Source of the DNA: Aliarcobacter thereius LMG 24486
GTDB lineage: Bacteria; Campylobacterota; Campylobacteria; Campylobacterales; Arcobacteraceae
Assembly (NCBI RefSeq): GCF_004214815.1
Contig: NZ_CP035926.1
Span: forward strand, 372,001 to 436,000
Direction: 5' to 3'
Length of the DNA: 64,000 nucleotides
Shown piece by piece: positions 44,376 through 53,491 of this stretch (the stretch's first letter is position 1; each line of letters opens with the position of its first letter). The notes under the pieces are model-generated. The model searched no databases. It saw only the letters and a list, made by a program, of their open reading frames with translations, and was not told where the DNA came from. A program made the position numbers and the translations under genes.

Positions 44376-44939
44376 TTGGCATATTTCCCTGCTTTTCTTA
44401 AGTTTGATGATAAAAGAATTTTAATAGTTGGTGGTGGAAAAGTTGCTTTCGAAAAGCTAAAACATCTTTTGAATTTTTCAAATAATATTACTTTAATAGC
44501 AAAAGAATTTTCTGAAGAGATAAATAGTGAAATAGATAAAAATAATCTAAAATTTTTTATAAAAGAGTACGAAAAAGGAGATATAAAAGATTTTGATATA
44601 GTAATTGCAGCAATTGATGATTTTGCTTTACAATCAGATATTTATTTTGAGACAAGAGATTATAAAATACTTTGTAATTGTGTAGATTTAAAACAATATT
44701 GTGATTTTATATTTCCATCATATATAAAAGATGGAGATTTAACTATTGCAATATCTACAAATGGTAGTTCACCAGCTTTTGCAAAGAGTTTAAAAGAGTA
44801 TGTAAAAAGTCTTCTTCCAAAAGGAATAGATATCTTTTTAAAAGAGTTAAAAGAGCTTAGGCAAACTATGCCAAAAGGAAAAGAAAGAATGATGTTTTTT
44901 GAAGAGAAAGTAAAAGATTTTTTTAAGAATAAAGGATAA
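44376..44939 (+). CDS. precorrin-2 dehydrogenase / sirohydrochlorin ferrochelatase-like (CysG N-terminal type)
   Basis: A 187-residue protein of the siroheme-synthase N-terminal family. It opens with PAFLKFDDKRILIVGGGKVAFEK, a NAD-binding Rossmann motif, and contains CDFIFPSYIKDGDLTIAISTNGSSPAFAKSLKEY, the SAP motif region typical of Met8/SirC. It oxidises precorrin-2 to sirohydrochlorin for siroheme, and sometimes also inserts iron. Translation starts at TTG; a TATAAT box lies at 44348-44353, so it has its own promoter after the mutS gene. Confidence 0.88.
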   Translation: MAYFPAFLKFDDKRILIVGGGKVAFEKLKHLLNFSNNITLIAKEFSEEINSEIDKNNLKFFIKEYEKGDIKDFDIVIAAIDDFALQSDIYFETRDYKILCNCVDLKQYCDFIFPSYIKDGDLTIAISTNGSSPAFAKSLKEYVKSLLPKGIDIFLKELKELRQTMPKGKERMMFFEEKVKDFFKNKG

Positions 44940-44941
44940 AT

Positions 44942-45328
44942 ATGAGAAAAACTCTATTAGTATTAGCACCTATATTTATTGTTATTATTATTGGATTTTT
45001 ATTGATTAATGAAGAAAAAGAGATTAAAATAGAAGATAATAGAAATCAAAATCTTTATAAAATATTACAAGAGCATTTTCCATATACTATAAAAAAAATA
45101 GATGAAGATAACTCTGAGATAGTTTTTAAAGATGGAAGAGAGATTGAAGAGAGTTCAAATTCTCAACTATTTCATATAATTGATCAAATTGAAAAAGATT
45201 GGGCAGATAAATATCTAATACTTGATGGTACAGTATTAGTTATTTTAGATGATTATAAACAAGAAAAAAGACGAATACAGTTAAATGAAGAAGAGACAAA
45301 CTGGATAAAAGAATATTTTGGAATATAG
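44942..45328 (+). CDS. small membrane-anchored protein of unknown function
   Basis: A 128-residue protein with one N-terminal transmembrane helix (about residues 4-23) and a charged, acidic remainder that would sit in the periplasm or cytoplasm depending on topology; the N-terminal MRK favours a periplasmic body. No family is recognised. It starts two bases after the siroheme dehydrogenase stop, so it is probably co-transcribed with it and with the Sel1 gene behind. Confidence 0.6.
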   Translation: MRKTLLVLAPIFIVIIIGFLLINEEKEIKIEDNRNQNLYKILQEHFPYTIKKIDEDNSEIVFKDGREIEESSNSQLFHIIDQIEKDWADKYLILDGTVLVILDDYKQEKRRIQLNEEETNWIKEYFGI

Positions 45329-45351
45329 ATGATAAATAGTTTAGGAGATAT

Positions 45352-45852
45352 ATGAAAAAAATAGTTCTTTTACTTTTATTTTTTATTACAATCTCTTTTT
45401 CAAAAGGTGTAGATGATGGAGTTTATGCTTTAAATGATAAAGATTATAAAAGTGCATTTCAGATATTTTCTAAATATGCTAAATATAAAAACTCTTTTGC
45501 TGAATATAATCTTGGACTTATGTATTATGAAGGATTATGGGTAAAAAAAGATTTAAAGAAAGCTATTTTTTATTTTACAAATTCAGCAAATCGAGGTAAT
45601 TTAGAAGCACAAAATATTTTAGCTTTTATATATTATGAAGGAAATAAATCTTTACAAAATTATAAAAAAGCTTTATATTGGTATGAAAAAGCAAGTGCTC
45701 AAGAAGACTCTATTGCTCAATATTATCTTGCTAAATTCTATCTTCTAGGGCTAGGAGTAAAAGTGAATATCAAAAAAGCAAAAGATATGTTTGAGAAGTC
45801 TTGTGACAATGGATATGAAAAAGCTTGTATAGAAAGAGATAAATTAGATTAA
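45352..45852 (+). CDS. exported Sel1-repeat protein
   Basis: A 166-residue protein with a signal peptide (MKKIVLLLLFFITISFSKG) and about three Sel1-type repeats: AEYNLGLMYYEGLWVKKDLKKAI, AQNILAFIYYEGNK and AQYYLAKFYLLGLGVKVNIKKA. Such helical-repeat proteins act as periplasmic scaffolds; in Helicobacter the cysteine-rich Hcp proteins are relatives. This one has two late cysteines (SCDNGYEKAC), which could form the disulfide seen in Hcp repeats. The target is unknown. AGGAGA precedes the ATG. Confidence 0.82.
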   Translation: MKKIVLLLLFFITISFSKGVDDGVYALNDKDYKSAFQIFSKYAKYKNSFAEYNLGLMYYEGLWVKKDLKKAIFYFTNSANRGNLEAQNILAFIYYEGNKSLQNYKKALYWYEKASAQEDSIAQYYLAKFYLLGLGVKVNIKKAKDMFEKSCDNGYEKACIERDKLD

Positions 45853-45875
45853 TCTAACTTATCTTTGATTTAGTT

Positions 45876-46583
45876 TTATAAAATCTTAAAAGCCTCTTCT
45901 AAATCTAAAGATCCTTCATAAAAAGCTTTTCCTACAATAACCCCACCAATGTTTCCATTTTCTTTACAAGCTTTAATATCACTTATATCTTTTACTCCAC
46001 CACTTGCTATTGTATATAATTTACTTGAAAGAGCTATCTCTTCAGTAAATTCTACATTCACACCACAAAGCATTCCATCTTTACTAATATCTGTACAAAT
46101 AATAGCTTCAACACCTGCATTTGCAAACTCTTTTGCTAAAGTAGTTGCTTTCATTTTTGATACTTCAGCCCAACCTTCAACAGCAACCATTCCATTTATT
46201 GCATCAATTCCCACAGCTATTGGATACTTTTTTGCCATATCTTTCACAAATTGAGGATCTTTTACAGCAATAGAGCCAAGAATTAATCTATCAACACCAA
46301 GTTCAAGATACATTTTGATAGTTTCTTCATCTCTAATTCCACCACCAAGCTCAATTTTTAAGTTACAATTTTCTCTAATCTTTTTTATCTGTTCTAAATT
46401 TGCTGGTTTTCCTTCAAAAGCTCCATTTAAATCAACTATATGAACCCATTTACTTCCAAGTTCTTCAAATCTTTTTGCTACCATCCAAGGTTCATCAGAA
46501 TAGATTTTTGCACTATCCATAAGCCCTTTACTCAATCTTACAGCTTTCCCATCTTTTAGATCTATTGCTGGTAAAATATCCAT
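45876..46583 (-). CDS. hisA: ProFAR isomerase of histidine synthesis
   Basis: A 235-residue TIM-barrel isomerase. It begins [17 protein letters not shown] with the catalytic aspartate and contains [40 protein letters not shown] with the second catalytic aspartate, and [12 protein letters not shown]. It converts ProFAR to PRFAR. AAGGAGA lies before the ATG. It follows hisH by 18 bases on the same strand; the two products act in successive steps of the pathway, with HisF elsewhere. Confidence 0.96.
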   Translation of the reverse strand: MDILPAIDLKDGKAVRLSKGLMDSAKIYSDEPWMVAKRFEELGSKWVHIVDLNGAFEGKPANLEQIKKIRENCNLKIELGGGIRDEETIKMYLELGVDRLILGSIAVKDPQFVKDMAKKYPIAVGIDAINGMVAVEGWAEVSKMKATTLAKEFANAGVEAIICTDISKDGMLCGVNVEFTEEIALSSKLYTIASGGVKDISDIKACKENGNIGGVIVGKAFYEGSLDLEEAFKIL

Positions 46584-46601
46584 ATTTTCTCCTTAATTAA
46601 A

Positions 46602-47204
46602 CTATAAATTTATAAAATTTTCTAAAATTTTTAAACCATTTTTATGTGATTTTTCTGGATGTGCTTGAAAACCAAAAATATTCTCTTTATTTACAGCACT
46701 TGTAAAACTATATCCATAATTTGTCTTTGAAATACTATAATCATCTTTTGTAACAACATGGAAAGAGTGAACAAAATATAAGTAAGGATTTTCTAAATCT
46801 TTAAATAAAGGGTTGTTTTTATTTATTGCTTTATTCCATCCCATATGAGGAACTTTTAAATTATTCATTTTAGTTTTATCAAATTGAATAACTTTACCTT
46901 CAATCAAAGCTAAGCCATTTGTATTTCCAAACTCTTCACTACTTTCAAACAAGAGTTGCATTCCAAGACAAATTCCAAGAAGAGGTTTTTTACTATTTGC
47001 AAATTTTATAATCTCTTCTTTTAAACCACTTTTTTCTAAATGCTCAATGGCATCTTTAAAAGCTCCAACTCCTGGAAGAATGAGTTTATCAAATTGTTGT
47101 ATTTCATCTGGATTTTTTACTATTTTTAAATCATTTGTAAATTTTGAACAAGCATTATAAACACTTGCTAGATTGCCCATATTGTAGTCAATTATTCCTA
47201 ACAT
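46602..47204 (-). CDS. hisH: imidazole glycerol phosphate synthase, glutaminase subunit
   Basis: A 200-residue class I glutamine amidotransferase. Catalytic Cys is in PLLGICLGMQLLFESSEE, and the His/Glu pair in FGFQAHPEKSHKNG. It supplies ammonia to HisF for ring closure of imidazole glycerol phosphate. The start MLGIIDYNMGNLASVYNA is the family's own and has AAAGGAAG upstream. It is the first gene of a leftward hisH-hisA pair, divergent from the Na/Pi cotransporter gene. Confidence 0.96.
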   Translation of the reverse strand: MLGIIDYNMGNLASVYNACSKFTNDLKIVKNPDEIQQFDKLILPGVGAFKDAIEHLEKSGLKEEIIKFANSKKPLLGICLGMQLLFESSEEFGNTNGLALIEGKVIQFDKTKMNNLKVPHMGWNKAINKNNPLFKDLENPYLYFVHSFHVVTKDDYSISKTNYGYSFTSAVNKENIFGFQAHPEKSHKNGLKILENFINL

Positions 47205-47327
47205 TAACTTCCTTTTAAAGATATAAGTATATCCTATATGATATTTGATTTAGTTAAAATTTTTTAATTGTTTAAAGAAATTAGGATAGATAGAATATAA
47301 TATATAAAATTTTTAAGGGAAAAAAGT

Positions 47328-49070
47328 ATGATAAAAAAAGTTTTATTTCCTCTGCTTTTTTTGGTATTAGCGTATTTTGTACTTAGTTATGAAAGTGCAA
47401 AAGAGATTATTGCTGGAATATCTATATTTTTAGTTGGAATGTTTTTTATGGAAGATGGTTTTAAACTATTTTCTGGTGGTTTTTTAGAAAAAATTCTTGA
47501 AAAATTTACAAATAGTATGCCAAAAGCAATTTTAAATGGTTTTTTAATAAGTTCCATAGTTCAAAGTTCATCTTTGACAAGTGTTATTATAATATCATTT
47601 TTAGGAGCTTCTTTAATAGCTTTAGAAAGTGCAGTTTATGTACTTTTAGGATCTAGTTTAGGTTCATCAACAACAGCATGGATTATTGCCTTGTTTGGAT
47701 TGAAAATTAAGATTTCTCACTATGCTATGCCTATAATTGTTTTTGGAATATTTTTCAGATTTTCAAAGAAAGAGAGATTTAAAGGTTTAGGTCATGTTCT
47801 TTTAGGATTGGGATTCATTTTCTTAGGAATATCATATATGGTAAATGGATTTTATGAATTAAAAGATAGTGTTGATTTAACTTTATATTCATTTGATGGT
47901 TTTTTAGGGCTTTTTATATTTTTTATAATTGGTGCACTTATGACTTTTGTTGTTCAATCAAGTTCTGCAAGTACTGCAATTGTATTAGTGGCTCTTGCAA
48001 GTGGGCAGATATTTTATTTGAATGCTATTGCTGCAATTATTGGTGGAAAAATCGGAAGTACAACAACAACTGTTTTAGGAGCTTTGAATTCAAATGCAAA
48101 TGGAAAAAGATTGGCTTATGCACAATTTTTATTAAACCTTATTGCAACACTTTTTGGGCTAATTTTATTTTATCCAATAGTTAATTTTATAGAGATAATT
48201 TCAAATTATTTTGAGATTACAAGTGATGCTATAAAATTATCAATATTTATTACAATATTAAATTTGAGTGCTGTTATTATTATGATTCCATTTTTAAAAT
48301 TGATTGTAAAAAAGATTCAGAAAATGTTTATTCCAAAAGTAAAATCATGGTCAAAACTTGAATTCCTTGACTCTTCATCTCTAGAGAGTTCAAAGTCTAT
48401 TGTTGTTGGAGTTAAAAAAGAGAATATAATTTTGTATGAGAATTTCTTAAAAGCTTCTAAGCATTTACTTCAAATAAATGATGAAGATTTATATTGGTAC
48501 AAGAATAATAATAAATCAAAATCTCCGCAAAACCATAAGATTGATAAAATTTATAAAGATAGATTAAGGGTATTGCATGATGAGATTTTAGATTTTTTAA
48601 GTTTTGCAAATAAAGGAATAAGTGAAAATGATTTAAAAATAATTGATAAGCAAAAAATAATTACAAAAAAAATATACTCTTTATTAAAAAATATTAGAAA
48701 TATAAATAAGAAAATAGATGAATCAAATTTTTATAGAGAAGCTATAAAAAATGAGTACATATATTTAAGAGAAATATTGACAATTTGTATAAAAGAGATA
48801 GAAAATATTATAAGTAATAAAACTTTTGATGATTTAGATAAAATTTTTAAAATAAAAACACTTCAACAAAAACTTAATTCTTTGGATAGTTTGACAACTC
48901 AAAGAGTAAAAAAGTTAATAGATGAGAAAAAAATTGATGCAAATGTATCTACAAAGATAATAAAAGATATTTCTTTTGCTATACTATTATCTCAAGAATT
49001 AATAAAATTAACTATATCTTTATATGTAGAAGATAGTATTTTAATAGAGGAAGATGAAGATGAAGCTTAA
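47328..49070 (+). CDS. Na/Pi cotransporter family protein with PhoU-like tail
   Basis: A 580-residue membrane protein. The first 340 residues have about eight to ten membrane helices with the two repeated QSSS motifs of the family (SSIVQSSSLTSVIIISF and FVVQSSSASTAIVLVAL). The remainder is a cytoplasmic helical region with PhoU-like character. It imports phosphate with sodium or, in some homologues, exports it. TATAAT at 47296-47301 is a likely promoter. A small coiled-coil gene overlaps its end by 17 bases. Confidence 0.87.
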   Translation: MIKKVLFPLLFLVLAYFVLSYESAKEIIAGISIFLVGMFFMEDGFKLFSGGFLEKILEKFTNSMPKAILNGFLISSIVQSSSLTSVIIISFLGASLIALESAVYVLLGSSLGSSTTAWIIALFGLKIKISHYAMPIIVFGIFFRFSKKERFKGLGHVLLGLGFIFLGISYMVNGFYELKDSVDLTLYSFDGFLGLFIFFIIGALMTFVVQSSSASTAIVLVALASGQIFYLNAIAAIIGGKIGSTTTTVLGALNSNANGKRLAYAQFLLNLIATLFGLILFYPIVNFIEIISNYFEITSDAIKLSIFITILNLSAVIIMIPFLKLIVKKIQKMFIPKVKSWSKLEFLDSSSLESSKSIVVGVKKENIILYENFLKASKHLLQINDEDLYWYKNNNKSKSPQNHKIDKIYKDRLRVLHDEILDFLSFANKGISENDLKIIDKQKIITKKIYSLLKNIRNINKKIDESNFYREAIKNEYIYLREILTICIKEIENIISNKTFDDLDKIFKIKTLQQKLNSLDSLTTQRVKKLIDEKKIDANVSTKIIKDISFAILLSQELIKLTISLYVEDSILIEEDEDEA

Positions 49071-49311
49071 AAAATTTCTGAAAAATGTCAAAGAGTTTTT
49101 TCAAGAGAATAAAAATGAAGAGAGAGCTTTGGAAGAAGCTTTAGAAAAATTAAGAGTAAAAAGAGCTGAAATAAAAGAGAATATATCAAATAAAGAGTTT
49201 GTAAAAGAGGATAAAGAGTCTTTGAAGAATAAGATAAAAATTGTTGATGATTTAATTGAAAAGATTATAAAAAAACAAAATAAACTTAAGATAAAAAACA
49301 ACAAAGAGTAA
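49054..49311 (+). CDS. small coiled-coil protein coupled to the Na/Pi cotransporter
   Basis: An 85-residue, highly charged protein predicted to be helical and coiled coil throughout (NEERALEEALEKLRVKRAEI...KIKIVDDLIEKIIKK), with no membrane segment and no recognised family. Its ATG lies inside the cotransporter gene (overlap of 17 bases), suggesting translational coupling; a second ATG two codons on is equally usable. Its 3' end overlaps the 3' end of the convergent ComF gene by 26 bases. Composition is largely K, E and I, so low-information frames are a caveat. Confidence 0.55.
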   Translation: MKMKLKKFLKNVKEFFQENKNEERALEEALEKLRVKRAEIKENISNKEFVKEDKESLKNKIKIVDDLIEKIIKKQNKLKIKNNKE

Positions 49312-49858
49312 TAGCAAAAAGCACATTTATCCCTTGTTTTTTTAGTATTTTTTTTGCTTCCAAAATAGTTGTTCCAGTTGTAATAACATCATCAACTAAA
49401 ATTACATCACAATTTTTTACTCCACTATAAGTAAATTTTCTTGGATTTTTTTGTCTAAATTCTAGATTCTTTCCAGCATATTTTACAATATTTGTGGCTT
49501 TTAAAGTGTTGAAAACGGGTTTTATAAAAGAACTTTTTAAATGTTTTGCCAAAATTGCAGTTTGAGAAAAATCGTGTCTTGTGTGATCATCTATTGGAAT
49601 AGCCAAAATAGGGTGGGTAAAAGTAAAGTTTGAAGCAAATTTAGCAAAGCTAAGTTTTCCTAAGATATTAAAAACTCTATCTCCATAAAAGTGATATTTA
49701 CTTTGGATTAAATCTTCCAAATCTTTGTAATCATAAAAAGAGTAGACAAAAAAATCTTTAACTAACTCTTTTTTATAAAAGTTTGGAGCAAGAAGTTGTT
49801 TTTGACAAGTTTTGCAAATAATATAAAAAGATAGTTTATCACAAGAGGTGCATTTCAT
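49286..49858 (-). CDS. ComF-family phosphoribosyltransferase-like protein
   Basis: A 190-residue protein with an N-terminal zinc-type cysteine pair set (MKCTSCDKLSFYIICKTCQ) and the PRPP-binding loop VILVDDVITTGTTILEAKKIL, the ComF pattern. In transformable bacteria ComF acts late in DNA uptake; natural competence is known in the phylum, but many ComF proteins have no proven role. AAAGGAG lies before the ATG. The 3' end overlaps the convergent coiled-coil gene. A second conserved block (RQKNPRKFTYSG) supports the family over other phosphoribosyltransferases. Confidence 0.87.
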   Translation of the reverse strand: MKCTSCDKLSFYIICKTCQKQLLAPNFYKKELVKDFFVYSFYDYKDLEDLIQSKYHFYGDRVFNILGKLSFAKFASNFTFTHPILAIPIDDHTRHDFSQTAILAKHLKSSFIKPVFNTLKATNIVKYAGKNLEFRQKNPRKFTYSGVKNCDVILVDDVITTGTTILEAKKILKKQGINVLFAITLCCFLS

Positions 49859-49891
49859 TTTCTACTCCTTTTGAATAATATGATAAGCTAA

Positions 49892-50860
49892 CTATCTCAT
49901 ATACTGATTTAAAATATTTTTAGTTTCGTTGTACTCTTTTGTATTTTTCTTGAAATTTTCTATCAAAATATCGTAAGCATTTCTTAGATTTTCTAGTCTT
50001 GCATCTGGTTCTTTTTCTTCAAATTCTTCTAAAAATACTACTCTATCTTTAAAAAAACCTATCAAAGTATCAAAAATAAAATTTTGATACTCTAAAGACA
50101 TTTTGTCATTGATATTTATATCACCTGTAAAAGTAAATTTACTTCGTTCTTCTTCTGGTTGAGTTTCTTTTAGTTCTTCAAGTTTTATTCCAAATTGACT
50201 TAGCAACTCTTGAAAAGCTGTTGGAACTTTATTTGGAAAATCTTCAAAGAAACTATCTACTAATTGTGCAGCTGTAACATTATCTAAACTATTTAAAGTT
50301 TCTAAAAAAGCTTTTTTAAGTGGTGGATTATCTATTAGATGGAAGCCGTGCTGTTTTTTATCATCATAAGCCAAAGGATAAATTGGAATTGCTTTTTGTT
50401 TTCCATAATCAAGCAACCCAGCCTTTGCATAAGTTGCTGCTCTACCTAAAGCGTCCCACTCTCCATAACCTTGTTTCATTAAGTTATCTACAAAATTCTC
50501 AAAACCTTTTGCTTCTTCATATAAGTTTCCATAGGTTGCTATTTTGCTACTTTGATACCAAGAATAGCCATTTGGGTCTAAATATTTACCTTTGGTTTCA
50601 ATAAACTCTATTTGCTGTTCTCCTAGATTGATAAAATGGTCATATACTGGTGTGTCTTTATCTATACCACTTTTTATTACATAAGCAAATCTACTATTTG
50701 ATGCAGTTACATATGGTTTTGTTTCTATATTATTTGGGTTGTCTTTGTTTCCTGCAATATTATTTTTATCTATTTTAAAAGCTTCTATTGGTAAAACATC
50801 TAGTTTTTCTCTATTTTTATGGTAGGTATTGTATAGATTTTGATTGTTTTGTATTTCCAT
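49892..50860 (-). CDS. accessory protein with the M(Q/E)IQNNQ N-terminus, type A
   Basis: A 322-residue soluble protein. The first residues MEIQNNQNLYNTYH match the starts of the proteins at 51987 and 53492, while the body (about 60-322) is unlike theirs, with a segment rich in aromatic residues (DPNGYSWYQSSKIATYGNLYEEA). It has no signal peptide or membrane helix. AAGGAAAAAAT precedes the ATG. No family is recognised. A shared short N-terminus on unrelated bodies suggests a targeting signal, perhaps for a non-Sec export route; this is inference. Confidence 0.65.
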   Translation of the reverse strand: MEIQNNQNLYNTYHKNREKLDVLPIEAFKIDKNNIAGNKDNPNNIETKPYVTASNSRFAYVIKSGIDKDTPVYDHFINLGEQQIEFIETKGKYLDPNGYSWYQSSKIATYGNLYEEAKGFENFVDNLMKQGYGEWDALGRAATYAKAGLLDYGKQKAIPIYPLAYDDKKQHGFHLIDNPPLKKAFLETLNSLDNVTAAQLVDSFFEDFPNKVPTAFQELLSQFGIKLEELKETQPEEERSKFTFTGDININDKMSLEYQNFIFDTLIGFFKDRVVFLEEFEEKEPDARLENLRNAYDILIENFKKNTKEYNETKNILNQYMR

Positions 50861-50884
50861 ATTTTTTCCTTAAAATAAATTATT

Positions 50885-50906
50885 AATACTAATAAACATT
50901 AGTATT
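50885..50906 (-). terminator. hairpin after the FISUMP-domain gene
   Basis: AATACTAAT and ATTAGTATT form a perfect nine-pair stem with a four-base loop directly after the stop of the leftward gene at 50910 and before the next leftward gene. Confidence 0.5.
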
Positions 50907-50909
50907 CCT

Positions 50910-51881
50910 TTATTGTTTTTTTATACATCTTACAGGCATTCCAGTAGCTCTTCTTTCATAGCTTTCAGAATTTCCTACTCCTAAATATGAATTTGAATAC
51001 GTAAGAGCTTTTGCCCCTAAATTATCATAAGGAGTTTGTGTCCAAAGTTTTGTATAATCCCCCTCTACTATAAGAGAGCCATTATTCCAAATCCTATATC
51101 CACTATATGGAATTTTCATTATATTAGTTACTGTATAGTAGTCTAAGGCTTCATCTGCCCACTCACTAACTGTTGGAACTCTAAAATTAGGTGGGCAAAT
51201 AGCATCATTTGCTCCTGTATCTAAATTCCAAAAACTACGCCTATTATTTCCATAAGTATCAGATGTATTTGGAACCCAATCATATCTAGGGTTATCATTA
51301 TAAGAAAATAGACTATTTGTATTTGTAAGATTTTGTAGAGTAGCTGTTGTAGTACTTGTAACTATTTGATGTCCATCTGTTTTTCTTCCCCACTGATAAT
51401 AATCTCCAAAACAAGCTCTTTGTGAATTTGCATAATCTAAGTTGGAAGAAAATTCATATCTATATTTATCACAAACTTTGGTAGCTCCTAGATTTCTATC
51501 TAGCCAAATTCTTCCTGTTTGTTGAGAAGTTATTGTTTTATATGTAAGTCCCTTAAATATTATCTCATCTTGAGTACTTAAAGTTACACTACAACTTCCA
51601 CTTGCATTTAAAATAAATCCTTGCCCTTTATTTAGTTGAGTTAAAAGTGGATAACCTGAAACAACAGCATTTATATTACGGACATAGTATTGTTCACCAT
51701 TTGGAAAATCTATATAATAGATAAAATTTACACACTTATTTTGAAAAGGTGTAAAATCTGAGATATTCTCAACAGCTCCTAGCATTTGGTCGCCATTTAC
51801 AATATTATATGTAAAGGCATTTAGATTAATTCCTAAAAATAAGAATAAGCCTTGTAATAAAGATAAAAATCTTTTTTTCAT
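50910..51881 (-). CDS. exported protein with FISUMP-type domain
   Basis: A protein of about 323 residues. The signal peptide is MKKRFLSLLQGLFLFLGI with a likely cleavage near NLNA. The C-terminal two thirds have the pattern of the Fibrobacter-type major paralogous (FISUMP) / DUF1566 group: GRIWLDRNLGATKVC, CFGDYYQWGRKTDGHQIV, CPPNFRVPTVSEWADEAL and, at the end, ATGMPVRCIKK. These are surface or secreted proteins of unknown role, related to lectin-like folds. The ATG at 51879-51881 has AAGGAAAC upstream; an earlier in-frame ATG would put extra residues before the signal peptide. It is divergent from the gene at 51987. Confidence 0.78.
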   Translation of the reverse strand: MKKRFLSLLQGLFLFLGINLNAFTYNIVNGDQMLGAVENISDFTPFQNKCVNFIYYIDFPNGEQYYVRNINAVVSGYPLLTQLNKGQGFILNASGSCSVTLSTQDEIIFKGLTYKTITSQQTGRIWLDRNLGATKVCDKYRYEFSSNLDYANSQRACFGDYYQWGRKTDGHQIVTSTTTATLQNLTNTNSLFSYNDNPRYDWVPNTSDTYGNNRRSFWNLDTGANDAICPPNFRVPTVSEWADEALDYYTVTNIMKIPYSGYRIWNNGSLIVEGDYTKLWTQTPYDNLGAKALTYSNSYLGVGNSESYERRATGMPVRCIKKQ

Positions 51882-51986
51882 TTTGTTTCCTTTGTGTAAA
51901 GTTTGCATAAACATTCTATCAAATAAAGATTATTTTTAGATAAATCTGTTTATAATTAAGGCATTTAATAAATTTTAGGGGAAAAT

Positions 51987-52757
51987 ATGCAAATACAAAA
52001 TAACCAAAATCAAAATCTTCTATACCAAAATAAAAATAAAAAGCTAGAAGAAGAAAACTCTTATAGTAATTTTGTAGTAGATACAAAAACAGCAAAAGAA
52101 GATGCAGTTTTTTTAACTAAAGATTTAATAAATTTTATAGATAAGCAAGGTGGTTTTTCATCTTTAACAAAAGAAGATGAGGCATTTTTTCGAGCTATTC
52201 TTGAAGATGATAAGATTTCAACAAGTGAAGCGAAAAATCTTAGCTATGAACAAATGGCAAAGCTAAATCAACTTTTTAAAGATTTAAATAGTGAAACTTT
52301 TTTTATAAAAGGTTTTGATGTTTTTCATAAAGCAAATGTATCAAATGATAAAAATCTTAATAAAGCTATTTTTGAAACTCTTAAAAACAAAGATGATGAA
52401 ACACAAAGAACTCTTTTTTCACTTGATTTAAAAGCAAAACTAGGATACAACAGACCTAGGCTTCCTTTTGAAAAATCAATAGATGAAGAGATAGCAGAGA
52501 GAATTGCTTTTGAAAAAGAGAAATATAAAGATTTTCCAAATAAAGATGAGATAATGGAAAACTTGATAAAAGAGCTTAAAAATTGGGAAATAATTGACTA
52601 TGGAAGTTTTATTGATAAAACTCTATTTCAACTAAGAAAAGATATTTCAAATCCAGCTATATCGCAAGATGGAAGATATAATCTTTTAAAACAGTTGCCA
52701 TATTATGAAGATTTGCAAAGAAATTATAATCAAATACAAAAAATATTTGACTTTTAA
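51987..52757 (+). CDS. accessory protein with MQIQNNQ N-terminus, type B copy 1
   Basis: A 256-residue hydrophilic protein with no signal peptide. It is a paralogue of the protein at 53492: both begin MQIQNNQ, share a central block (here GGFSSLTKEDEAFFRAILED, then LSYEQM), and a C-terminal block (KEKYKDF, NWEI.DY..FID, ending NYNQIQK). About 32 bases around the start, from TTTTAGGGGAAAAT onwards, are identical in both genes. No family is recognised. The Asn/Gln-rich disordered N-terminus would fit an export signal, for example for flagellar type III secretion, but that is inference. Confidence 0.7.
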   Translation: MQIQNNQNQNLLYQNKNKKLEEENSYSNFVVDTKTAKEDAVFLTKDLINFIDKQGGFSSLTKEDEAFFRAILEDDKISTSEAKNLSYEQMAKLNQLFKDLNSETFFIKGFDVFHKANVSNDKNLNKAIFETLKNKDDETQRTLFSLDLKAKLGYNRPRLPFEKSIDEEIAERIAFEKEKYKDFPNKDEIMENLIKELKNWEIIDYGSFIDKTLFQLRKDISNPAISQDGRYNLLKQLPYYEDLQRNYNQIQKIFDF

Positions 52758-52811
52758 AAGAAAGAGTAATTTAAAACTATTCTTTCTTATATATATTGTA
52801 CAAATTAAAGT

Positions 52812-53399
52812 TTAGTTTATGTAAACAGAATCTTTTAAAATGCTTGTATTGCTTCCACTATATACTTTTAATTCACCATCCATTTTTAGTTCAAAAATAT
52901 CTCCTGTATATTGACTAAGAGGCATTTTTCTTATAAAAAATGTATATTCTCTTCCATTAAAAACATTTCCACTAGGACTTGTGAAATCTTTTTGAGATAC
53001 AAGAGTTCCAGATACTGAATTTAACCATACGATAGGAGCTTTTTGTTCATATCCCATAACTACAATTTTTACTACTAAACCTACATAATCTTCTCCATAT
53101 GTATAATATACTTTATTACCAAACCAAAAAAAGAGTGTTTCATTTGTTATTAGATTTTCATAAGGACTTTCATAAAGAACCCCATCTATAGAAACTAGAC
53201 CTAGACCTTCAATTCTTGTAGCATCCCAACAAAATTCAAGTGGTGGAGTAGAACCATTTACATTTTGTTGAACACCATTATAATATACAATTTGACCATA
53301 TTCCCAGTATGGACATTTTGTATAGTGTTCATACTGGGCTGCATTTAAAATTGAATTAAATGTTGTAAAAACTAAGAAAATTAAAAATAATCTTTTCAT
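52812..53399 (-). CDS. exported protein of unknown function
   Basis: A 195-residue protein with a signal peptide (MKRLFLIFLVFTTFNSILNA) and a mature part rich in aromatic residues and beta-strand pattern (CPYWEYGQIVYYNGVQQN, FWFGNKVYYTYGEDYVG). Two cysteines (in TKCPYW and EFCWDA) could form a disulfide in the periplasm or outside. No family recognised. The TTTCC...TTGTGT upstream segment resembles that of the FISUMP gene, and it too is divergent from an MQIQNNQ gene. Confidence 0.65.
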   Translation of the reverse strand: MKRLFLIFLVFTTFNSILNAAQYEHYTKCPYWEYGQIVYYNGVQQNVNGSTPPLEFCWDATRIEGLGLVSIDGVLYESPYENLITNETLFFWFGNKVYYTYGEDYVGLVVKIVVMGYEQKAPIVWLNSVSGTLVSQKDFTSPSGNVFNGREYTFFIRKMPLSQYTGDIFELKMDGELKVYSGSNTSILKDSVYIN

Positions 53400-53491
53400 A
53401 CCATTTCCTTGTGTTGAATTTAAGTTTTATTTTATATTTAATTAACTTAAAATTGTGTAATATAAAAAATATTTTATTTTTAGGGGAAAAT